Assembly: GCF_900496995.4 (NCBI RefSeq)
Contig: NC_044016.1
Coordinates: 23,788,932 to 23,852,931, forward strand
DNA from: Aquila chrysaetos chrysaetos
Lineage: Eukaryota; Chordata; Aves; Accipitriformes; Accipitridae
Direction of reading: 5' to 3'
DNA: 64,000 nt
The position numbers were made by a program, and so were the translations under genes. The notes beneath the pieces are model-generated. The model did no database searches. It saw nothing but the letters and a program-made list of their open reading frames with translations, and was not told the origin of the DNA. Each line of letters starts with the position of its first letter. Position 1 is the first letter of the stretch. This document shows positions 39,101 through 51,100 of this stretch, one piece after another.

Positions 39101-42100
39101 AAGCTAGTACAAATTATTTCAGTGCCCCTTGAGAAATGGTTACACCATATGAGGACTATATGGCAATTTCCAGTAAATGCTTGAATACAGTTATAAGTCG
39201 TATTCCTTTATTGCTGTTCCCTCATCCCAGCTACCCTTCCCGCTGATTCCATCATGGAGTTCTCACAGTTTCAGATACCCCAACACCATTTGCCTCTTTG
39301 GCTCCCAGCTTTAAGAGACTTTGTCTTGGATTTTGTGCCTGCTCAATGGCATGGCTCAAACTTCACTCTCACTGTATTCTTTCTAAACAATTCTGCAAGC
39401 TTTGTACCTGTTTTAATTGACTTCACTCCTTTGATCCTTATCGTAAACAGCTTTATCCTATCTGAAAAACCAAGACATCTAACCAGTCATTATTTCTGCT
39501 CAGTCTTTCACGTTTCTTTTGTTCTGCTACCCATCTTCAGCCATCCTTGCCTTTGAAGCCACTGGGCAAAAGTTCTGGGGACAACAAAACTGACATCCCT
39601 TTTCTGTAACTTCCCTCCTGCTCTACCTTCTCTCACTTGCAAAACTGAAAATAATTCTCAGCTACTCTTGAAGTCAACATGCCTGAAGATAATTTTACTA
39701 ACCTTTTAATTTAGAAGTCTTACTTCTCCTCTCCCATCTACTAAACTTTGAGTTTTGGGGACAGAAGGGAAATTTGATTTAATCTTTGTTGTCTTTCCCT
39801 CATTTTGTCTTATTTCAATCCTATCACTCTTATGAGTGCCGTTTCCTGCAAAAACTTCTATTATTTAACCAGAGGCAAGCCTAATTCTGCATCTCAAGTA
39901 ACAGATATGCGATTATATTAAATAGTATTACTTTACTTTGTTTTGCTGGACTGCTATTATGTAGGTATTTTCAAATTGCACTGGGGATGCCTCAAGGATA
40001 CAAGTCAAGCACCCTTTCTAATGCAGAAAAAAAAGTGACTCAATGTTTTCAAGGCAAACATATTCTTCAAACATTCTTCTTTCTTTTTTTTTTGTGTCTG
40101 TGTATTGCAGCATATTTGCTTTTTGTTTGATGTAATGCCATCTCCTGTTTAGCACCACACACAATGCAAGAGCTGCATGGGCAATAAAAGGGAGGTCAAC
40201 CAGCACATTCACTTAAGTGGAACACCACTGTGTGGCTAAGAATAGCATGAAGATTAAAGAAAAGTGTAAGGCTGGTATTGTCTCCTTTTTTTTTTTTTTT
40301 TTTTTTCCTTTGGCAGCACAACTAGAGAGACTATAAATTGTTCACTGGCACCATCTATGAGCAGAGCTGATTAAAACTGTGAGAATGCCACTATGTCACA
40401 GCTTGATTTCTATTTTTCTAAAATCTCTGGTACCTCTTTGGTCATTCAGGTTCTACCATATTTTGATTCCTCCAAACTTTATTAAAACTGCGTACTAAGA
40501 GGACACATTACAGTATAGATTAGTGTTATAAAAACCTGCAGCATTTATGAACCAGTGTCAAACAGAATTCTGAAATGAACCAGAAATTAAAGGAGTATTA
40601 GTATCAAACACTAAGAGTTGCCACATTAGTAAACTTCATTACAAATCCTAAGAAAACAAATTACATATGAACATTATCTGAAGATCAGCTGTCATGAGGT
40701 AGGAATTAAACTGTTATGAAAAGCAGGCAGTAACATGGAATGGACCCATCAAAAATAAAATGTATTGGTAAAATATATAAAGAAGCCGCCAGACTGATTA
40801 CTAAGAAATTTCTATGTGACAAAAGATCTGCCCAGTTTTCGTCACCTGTTTCACAAATTATTAAATACTGCAAATATTTCCTTTTATTGAGAAAGAACTC
40901 CAGCAACGATACAGGTTTTGAACACATTTACAAAAACTTAGATAAGAGATGGTACTGTTCTTAATGAATCCTGTAAAGTAACTATCAGAAATGTCTCACT
41001 AAAACTAGTCTGCTGTCATATAACATTAAAAAAACCTTGAAATATTAGAAAATAATTAGAATAAAATAACTGGGCTATAAAATGAAAGGGTATCACAGTG
41101 GAACATGCAAACAGAATTTCAAAAAGCTACATGCAAGAGACATTACTTGTAAGTAGCTTTTTCATCTTGTTTGTCAAATGTTCTTAAAAAAGTTTAAGGA
41201 CTGCTTTGCTTTTACAATCTGCAGCTGTTTTTTTAGTTGCTGTTTCTTAATCTGTTGATCAAAATCCATTTTGAAGAATACCTTAATCTTACATCAAGTA
41301 ATGACATTTCTATTTTTCTACATTTTCCCCTGCTTTGCCACAAAGTAAACACAAGTACATATGCCTGGATTTTGCATATTTTCAATATGTACAGGGTTTG
41401 TATTAAATATGCTTTCAGAATGAGAATACGTACAAGTATCCAAAGGGACAGTACTTGTCACATACAATGGGTTTGCACTTCTTGGGCCGCGGTCGGCACT
41501 GACAGATCTCACAGTTGTGGACGTCAGTCTGGAAGCCGAAGGAACAGTCCAAGGAACAGCCTGAAATGAGGCCGGTGCACAGCTCCTCCCCTGCGAACAA
41601 CACATGCAGGTTATCACAACGTGAAAACTCTTTATACCAGATAAATGCATCTTTAGCAGACGAAATCTTCTGCTCTCTTTTACTTCATAACTTTTAAAAT
41701 ATTGCTAAGCCTTACCTTTGGACTGTCCTAATTTTAAAATATTCAACAGAATTCTCCAGTAATGACCCAAACCATATGAGCAGACACTACAGGATGTCTT
41801 CAGTTCCAATCAAGAACTTGGGGAGTGTACTACCTGGTACCCTAAACTGACATTATTTTATGAACAGATGCACAGCCAAAGGAGTCCAACATCTGTGACT
41901 GTTGGCCTTTCATAAAGCATTTAAAATAACATATACTTTCAACACATTATATGTGTTTAATAGGTTTCTGTTCAATATAAAGCATCTTTATTTCTCCTCT
42001 ACTTATTTTAAATAGAACTGAAAGGCTGGGATATATTAACAACTTTTATTCTTTATGCTGTTTGCTGTCAACTGTTTGGTGATTAAGACTTGCTTTTTAA

Positions 42101-45100
42101 AAATGTAACTATAATACCTTAAGATGTGATCTAAGCTTAGGGATGCTAGACTAAAAGACCTGTCTCTTGAAGTCCACTACCATGTTTTATCAGCCTCTTG
42201 TGGCATAAGGGAGATGCTGGATTGCTGGCATCTCAATTTCTCCAGTACAGACATAAATAATGGTCATTACATTCACTCTCACTGGAATTTACTATTTTGA
42301 TAATGATCAGTTTCTTTTTGTTCTTCTTGCAAGAAGTGCCAGAAAGACCATTCTTAACATACTTTGGGATACAAAGTTCATTTATTTGTTGCAGAGGTGA
42401 GAGAAAAAAGAAAATTATTATTTTTGTTACACTAGGGATGCAAAACACAGGCAAAAGACCATTATTACAATAGCCAAAGTGGAATCAAAATAGAAAAAGA
42501 AGGTAATATAATTGAGATTCTTCAACAGAAGAATATGACGGGTGATACCCAAAGGGCTGACTTTCAGAGTGATATTTAAAGGATGGCCAATCTCCAGTTG
42601 AAACATCCACACCACTACAAAGTGCTGGTTATACGGAAGGCAGCTGAAGAGTGCTCCTCCAGACATGCTCCTCATTCAAGGTCTGAAGACCATTTTCCTT
42701 TAGGGGTATGAACATTTAGGGACAGGGTTTTTCCAAAGAAGACATCAGCGCATTGACTTATTCTGTTCCTTACACTATTTCTGTGGGTCTGAAATTTAAA
42801 GATAATCTTCACATCACTAACACGGTAATATAATGAAGGCAGACCACAGAAGGAATCTTTGCTTTACTTAAATGCTTTCTCTTCTGTTTTTGTAATGTTG
42901 CATTTAAGACTGCAAAATGCAGACTTGACCAGATGTGGCTAACCTAAGCGTTTCCTTATCTATTCTACCAGGTTAATGCTCTTTTTGTAAAAAAGGCATG
43001 TTTCTTAGTAGCTCAGAGTGACACTGAAGCCTCAGAGAAAACTGGAAAATTCACTGCCTACTTCTGCAGTGGAATTTAGGCACACAAGTGCAATGTAACT
43101 CAAGAGCCTTATTATCCCAAACAGCAGTTCTCAGTTTAAGTAGTATGAAGACCATCAGGTTCATGGCTCCCACCTGTCTACTTTTATGTAAATTTGGTGT
43201 CTGAAGCAAAAAGGGTGCAAGATTTTTTGTCATTCAGAATACAGAAAAAGAAATGCCAGATCCTTTCACAACCTCTAGAGGTTGTCTTTGTCAGCAGAGT
43301 ACCAATGCCACAAGATTTAAGCATTTACTCTCAGTCAGATCTAACCTTTGCACAGCAATGGTAACCGTTATCTCAGGTTCTTGCTTTACTCGGAGAGAAA
43401 CATATATACAAAGATCTTCATGAAATCTTACAAGTTTTTGAAGGATATCGTTCAGGCTGATCTATCAAGAATACTAGATCTTTTTAATACATAGCCACTA
43501 ATGCTGATTTGAAAACATTGTAATGCAGAAGAAACTCTGATATTCTTCTCTGGTAGAGTGATACACGTGTAACACAAAGAAAAAGACTTCCTTTGAAAGA
43601 AGTTAAAATAATGAGAAATTGTCTTTAATTTATGAGCTTTTACACCAGGATGTTTGTACACAATTATTCCTTGCCAGCATATAGTGATAATAAAATTAAC
43701 TAAACTTTTTGTTATGCATGACTTCATAAGGTGGTCATAATTTTTAAAGTTAGGCCTGAACTTTTTAAAGAAGGTACTGAAAAGTACACTTACACTGGAA
43801 TAGCTCCAAAAAGAATTAAGTTCAGTTATGACCTTTGATATGATGTAAATTATGATATCTCCTGCAGATGCTCAGAACTGATCAGTGAATAATCCGAGAA
43901 TTGCATAGGTTGGATCGATCAGAACCTTTCATTGTCTGAAGCATACTTTGTCATAGAGATGAAGTGTTTAGGTGGCTATCCATAAACATCAGGCTCATGG
44001 AAGACAGGTCAAGGAACATGAAGGTACAAATGCAAAGGCACGGGAGAAATGAACAGGCATCTTAAAAGAGTGAAAGGAAGAGCTGGAAATAAAAACTAAA
44101 AAAACCCTAAAAAAATAGAAACAACAAGAACATTTTTTTTTAGTTGGCATATTTCTTATTTTATTTGTCTCCAGATTATGTGTTAAGGAGAGCTACCAAA
44201 GTGCAACACCCAGGTTTGAGTATGACATTATAGAAGATGGCAAAATAATGATTCCTCAGAGTCCCACAGACAAATATGTTTTTGTTTTCAGTCTTCTCTT
44301 CTGCTTTGATTGCTTTGATTTAGTTAGTGAAACTGCTTTTCAGACATGCAAAACAAGTTTGTTATAGGTAAAGTTAATATACTTTATTAAAAGGGTCAAG
44401 GTGTCTAGGACAGTGCTATACAAGCAAGAAGACAGTGTCTCATCTCAAGTAGCTTATGATTTAAATACACTTAAAACTCAAATGACATACTAACCAGAAG
44501 ATCCAGTCTCAAGGCAGTATCTTCCTTGCTTAATCCTTTACATAGTGAGCTATCCTTAAAAGAATTTTCACTTTGTAAGTGGCCAAGCATGCCAATGTTA
44601 GGGGTGGATTCGACAGGCCAGCTCAAATGCATCTATGCCAATGCACGCAACATGGGCAATAAACAGGAGGAGCTGGAAGCCATCGTGCAGCAGGATAAAT
44701 ATGACTTAGTCGCCATCATGGAAACATGGTGGGACAACTCCCATGACTGGAGCGCTGCAATGGATGGCTATAAGCTCTTCAGAAGGGACAGGCAAGGTAG
44801 AAGAGGTGGTGGGGTGGCTCTTTATGTTAGGGAGTGTTTTGACTGTACAGAGCTACACGATTGTGATGACAAGGTGGAGTGCTTATGGGGAAGGATGAGA
44901 GGGAAGGCCGATAAGGCAGATATTGTGCTGGGAGTCTGTTACAGACCACCCAACCAGGTTGAGGAGACGGATGAATCATTCTGCAAGTGGCTAGCAGTAG
45001 TCTCAGAATCGTGTGCCCTTGTTCTCGTGAGGGACTTCAACTTTCCAGACGTCTGCTGGAAATAAAACACAGCAGAGAGTAAACAATCTAGGAGGTACCT

Positions 45101-48100
45101 GGAGTGCGTGGAAGATAACTTCCTGACACAGCTGGTAGGTGAGCCAACCAGGGGAGGAGCCTTGCTAGACCTACTGTTTGCAAACAGGGAAGGACTGGTG
45201 GGAGGTGTGATGGTCGGAGGCCGTCTTGGGCTTAGCGACCACGAAATGATAGAATTCTCAATTCTTGGTGAGGCAAGGAAGGGGGTTGCAAAACCACCGC
45301 TATGGACTTCTGGAGGGCAAACTTTGGCCTCTTCGAGGCAGTGGTTGAGAGAGTCCCTTGGGAGACGGTCCTGAAGGGCAAAAGGGTCCAGGAGGGATGG
45401 ACATTCTTTAAGAAAGAAATCTTAATGGCTCAGGACCAGGCTATTCCCATGTGCCACAAGTCGAACCACCGAGGAAAATGACCGGCCTGGCCGAACAGGG
45501 AACTTTTGCTAGGAGTCAAGAAAAAAAGGAGAGTTTATCATCTCTGAAGAAAGGGCGGGCAACTTGGGAGGAGTACAGGGATCTTGTTAGATCATACAGA
45601 GAGGAAAAAAGGCAAAAGCTCAGCTAGAACTAAATCTGGCCACTATCATAAGGGACAACAAAAAATGTTTTTACAAATACGTTAACAGTAAAAAGAATCC
45701 CAAGGAGAATATCTTTCCTTTAATGAATACAGAGATATGTTTAATGGATACAGGGAATGTTGCCACCAGAGATGAGGAAAAGGCTGAGGTACTTAATGCT
45801 TTCTTTGCCCAGTCTTTAATAGGGAGACCAGTTATCCTCAGGGTACTCCGCCCCCTGAGCTGAAAGGCGAGGATGAAGAGCAGAATCTACCCCCCCTTAA
45901 TCCAGGAGGAAATAGTGACCTACTATGCCATCTGGACACTCAGAAATCTATGGGACCCGATGGGATCCATCCAAGAGCACTGAGGGAACTGGCAGAGGTC
46001 CTTGCCAAGCCACTCTCCATCATCTATCAGCAATCCTGGTCAACGGGGGAGGTCCCAGAGGACTGGAGGCTTGCCAATGTGATGCCCATTTACAAGAAGG
46101 ATCAGAGGGAGAATCCGAGTAACTACGGGCCTGTTGGCCTGACCTTGGTACCAGGGAAGATTATGGAACAGTTTGTCTTGAGAGCACTCACATGGCAAGT
46201 CCAGGACAAGCAGGGGACCAGGCCCAGTCAGCATGGGTTTACGAAAGGCAGGTCCTGCTTGACCAACCTGATCTCCTTCTATGACCAGGTGACCCGCCTA
46301 GTGGGTGAGGGAAAGGCTGTGGATGTTATCTACCTTGACTTCAGCAAGGCCTTTGACACTGTCTCTCATGGCATACTCCTTGAGAAACTGGTGTCTCATG
46401 GCTTGGACAAGTGTACTCTTCACTGGGTGAAAAACTGGCTGGATGGACGAGCCCAGAGGGTTGTGGTGAATGGGGTGAAATCCAGTTGGCGGCGGGTCAC
46501 AAGTGGTGTTCCCCAGGGCTTGGTGTTGGGCCCTGTTCTGTTTAATATCTTTATCAAAGATTTGGATGAGGGGATTGAGTGCACCCTCAGCAAGTTTGCA
46601 GACGACACCAAGTTGGGAGGCAGGGTTGATCTGCTTGAGGGTAGGGAGGCTCTACAGAGAGATCCGGACAGGCTGGATCGATGGGCTGACGCCAATTGTT
46701 TGAAGTTCAACAAGGCCAAGCGCCGGGTCCTGCACTTCAGTCAAAACAACCCCATGCAGCGCTACAGGCTTGGGGAAGAGTGCCTGCAAAGCTGCCCAGC
46801 AGAGAAAGACCTGGGGGTGCTGGTTGACAGCCGGCTGAATATGAGCCAGCAGTGTGCCCAGGTGGCCAAGAAGGCCAACGGCATCCTGGCCTGCATCAGA
46901 AATAGTGTGGCCAGCAGGAGCAGGGAGGTGGTTGTTCCCCTGTACTCGGCACTGGTGAGGCCGCACCTCGAGTACTGTGTTCAGTTTTGGGCCCCTCACT
47001 ACAGGAAAGACATTGAGGTGCTGGAGCGTGTCCAGAGAAGGGCAACCAAGTTGGTGAGGGGGCTGGAGCACAAGTCTTATGAGGAGCGGCTGAGGGAGCT
47101 GGGGCTGTTTAGTCTGGAGAAGAGGAGGCTGAGGGGAGACCTTATCGCTCTCTACAACTACCTGAAAGGAGGTTGTAGTGAGGTGGGTGCTGGTCTCTTC
47201 TGTCAGGTGGCTGGAGATAGGACGAGAGGAAATGGCCTCAAGTTGCGGCAAGGGAGATTTAGGTTGGATATCAGGAAAAATGTCTTTACTGAGAGGGTTG
47301 TCACACATTGGAATAGGCTGGCCAGGGAAGTGGTTGAGTCACCATCCCTGGAGGTATTCAAAAAGTACATAGACAAGGTACTCCAGAATATGGTTTAGTG
47401 GGCATGGATGATGGTTGGACTCGATGATATTGAAGGTCTTTTCCAACCTAAATGATTCTATGATTCCGTGATTCTAAGAAAGAAAGGCTCTTCAGAGCCT
47501 TGGGATGGATGACTGACTAACCACCACTGCCTCTCAGGAACAGACACTGAAGAGCATACATACTATCATCAAAATTCTGGCTATGTCAAATGTACAGGGA
47601 AAGTTTGCTGAAGTCAATACAGACCACTGTTCACATCTCAACTTACTAGAGTTATGTCAGTGCTATACAAGGAAATCAGAATAATCTCCACAGACCTCTG
47701 CTGACAGTCTTTCTAATAAGATGCAAAAAATGATGCCTTCTGAGAAGATGGCTGTTACTAAAATTAACACGTTATTGTACTTAAATTTCTGATAGTATGA
47801 CATTACAAGCTGTGGAAATAGATTTCAAATAGTTTTTGAAAAAAATTCTCTATGAAGAAATTTAGTGTTATGAAAATCAGAAAGTGAATTCTGGTCCTCT
47901 TTCTGACTTCACATCTAACCATAAATTTCTCCTACTGAAACCATATTAAAAACATGACAAGTACTGGCAGTCTCAAACTGAAGTACCATCTGGTACACAT
48001 GCAAAGGTTATGTCTGCTGCACAGGCCTGTTCAAAACCCTAGTCCAGTGTTTAAAACCATATATTTTTTTCAGAAACAGAGTGAACCATCAATTTTACAA

Positions 48101-51100
48101 AGGAGAGTGTAGCCCTCAGAGAAAGAAAGAAAAAAAAAAGAAAGAGAAAAATATTGTAAGCCTAAAGATTCAAATGTGAATCAAATTCAGTGTGTACAGT
48201 TGTCATCCTGACAATATTTCTATAGCCTTAGCTATAGCTTTAAATTCAGCATCAATAAAATAGTCACAAGTTCATTATGAAAGTATAAGTAAAAACAGAT
48301 TTTCTGCTAAGATTTTGCGTATCAAGTGACAAATACTAAAGAATAAAGAGAATTAGTTCATGAAAGTCAACTGCAATGAACTGAGAAGATTTATTATGGC
48401 AAAATGTTAGGAGGTTACTTGTTTGGGGGCTTCTTCCACCTCTGCTTAGATAAATTTCATCAGGAACCTGAATCCCAAATCATGGAACGTATTTGCAGAG
48501 AAGAGATCCAGCCCTAACTGGGCTAATAACTGCTTCAAAAGTGTACTGGGGTAATCAGACAGTCTGAAAGGAGAGGATAGGAAACATTTTAAAAGCTAAT
48601 GCAGAAGGAAAACTACCTTTCAGAGAGTTTGAGAGAACTGCATTACACACCTGCATGGCACTGCAACTCTAACAGAATGGGATCAAGCTTCTGATCACAT
48701 AGTATAAGCCATCTTTATTTCTCTGGCTGATTAGTTACAATGACATCACCCAGGGAACTAAACTAATGGTTAGATTGGTGGTAGAAGAGTAAAACAGAAA
48801 CAAAATGATGAATAGGAAACCAATTAAAGAGAAGACATCACTCATTGTGCTGCTTAGGGAAATAACTGGCTGGAGACTAGAGTTCTTCCACATGAGTAGT
48901 AGAAAGATGTTCATTAATTTTTCTTATGAAACATGAAATGTGTATGAGGTAATGTCAACACAGAAAACAATCCTTCTACACAACGTTATAGGAGGGCTTA
49001 GGGGGATAAAATAATAATAGTGGGGTGAAACATAATACTGAAAATGTACAAGGTTGTGCCACCCATAGGGAATAAACAAGAATTTGTGCTACAAGCTGAG
49101 AGTTCAGGCGCAGGATATTGGTTGATCTCAGAATGATACTGACGTGATATGACTTCAGAAAAAGATGAATGTGTTCCTGAATGTCTCAGGCTAATTTTTA
49201 GCACAAATACTCAGCTTTTTAATGTGAGGACAGACATTAGCTGAAATACCACATAAAATCCTGGAAGAATTTCAACTGAATTAAGTACATCAGATAGCTA
49301 GGACAATAATCACGGAAAGGCTGTTTGTCCTCAACCAACGACATTATTAAAATAGCCTCCTGCTAGGAACAAATACTCACTCAAAGACAAACATGCAACG
49401 AATACTTATAGCAGTGAATCCAGCCTACACAAGACCATGCAGTTTTCTTTTCCATGCACAACCATGACTGCAAAAGCAGTAGCAAAGTCAGTTACCAACA
49501 GGTCCATGTTTCGAGTCAGAGTCCTCACTAGACCTCACTTACACTGGCAAAAGCTATTGCTTATAGACTTTGACCCCTCTAAACACTGTAGATCTAGCAA
49601 ACCCTTAGTTCTGTGGTTTGCAACAATTTAACACATTATATCCTGACCTGGATATGGGAATTTCAAATTATTGGATTCATTTGGATCAATGTAATAAGAT
49701 GCTGTTGGAAAGAAAACTAGAAAGGGAAAGAACAGTTGAAGATGAATTGGTCTTCCAAAAAACATTTGTGAATTATTAACGAACAAATGAATATAAGCAC
49801 CAAGGTTTTTAAGCATAGTCACCATTGCCCATAAACTCCTTTTAAATATAGTGATTTCCTTCTCCCCCTTTCTTCACGCACTCACAGTTTCATACACACA
49901 GACTATAATAAAACAAATATCAGAGTTTCAGAAGAGCATGATACTGCTTAAGGCGAATCTGTCTGGGATATGGGGGATGAGACAACACTCTCTGAAGAAG
50001 AAACTCTTAAGAACAGATGACTACCAAGATATGGTGAGGCCCTACACAGCACACTGCACACAAACTAAAGTGGTGTTTTAAAACTCTTTTCTACTAAGTA
50101 TCTTATTCTCAACACTAACATCAGCTCTTGTTTTAAAAGGTTGTTGGATCACTGCAAGACCGAGTCACTGGCTGCTAAAGGAAAGAGAGATATGTACAAA
50201 AATCAGCATGTAAGAGCAGTTGATATAGCGACGTGACCTACTGTAGTTCAGGGCCCACCCTGCAAACAAGACAACAACATTCTGTCCCAGGATATGCAAT
50301 GTTAGCAATCTTTGCATTTGTGAGGATTCACTCAGCAGTCAGATATTTCAGATACAACGCAATCTCTCCTTCTCAGGTATGGTATCTCAGAGGCAATGTA
50401 TCTCAAAAGGAATCACAGTTCTTTGCCCTAAATTCAAACCATCAGATGCATGATTTATTCCTGATTTCAGAGTGCTTCCATCCCCACCTCACATGAACCT
50501 ATGAATATTTGGAGTGTTATAAAATATTGCTCAAAAATCAAACTGAAACGTAAACAAAATTCAATTCCATGAATTGCATGTTCAGGTCTAAAAAAGGTCT
50601 TCTGTTTGAACTCCTAACAGCCTGATTGTAATTCCAGCTAACTCTTATTTAGAAAAAGACTTCTCAGTTTCCTTCTTCTAGCATATATATGGCATATAAA
50701 AACTTTTAAGTTCTTAAACTGGGATATTTATTTTTCCCCAATTTATTATTTTACATATGGACACACTGATAATTGTACTGTAAAGACCGAAAGTCATCTT
50801 AGTCTAAAAACTTTTGAAAATGCATTCTAGAGATGCATAGCTTGTTGAAATACTTTTAGTTTTCAATCTTCTAATTCACAGATAAAAAAAAAAAAACTGC
50901 CAGAGAATATTAATAGATACTTGATAAGAATTATGTCAGTATTTCAACTTGGCTTAGGCTGGTGTCCATTTTTTGAAAATTTGTAGCGTGGCTACACAAA
51001 GCTAGCTACATACCTTTACCATCATTATTTTCTTGACGCTGAGGCTAGATCATATCAGGAGAACTGTTTCACAGTACCTTTATAATTAAGCACTCCTCAG

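Larger units (their letters stand above)
44603..47475 (+). mobile_element. CR1 non-LTR retrotransposon, 5'-truncated, about 2.9 kb
   Basis: It begins near the start of ORF2 and ends with the CR1-type short 3' repeat (attctatgattccgtgattc, about 47455-47474). ORF1 and the 5' UTR are absent, as is usual after incomplete reverse transcription. ORF2 is degenerate in its first half and open in its second half (see the two entries below). It lies antisense within a CRIM1 intron. The 5' boundary is approximate. Confidence 0.96.

Noticed and set aside
46652..47308. 218-codon minus-strand frame within the CR1 element
   Set aside because: It is the antisense of the CR1 reverse-transcriptase frame and has no independent support.
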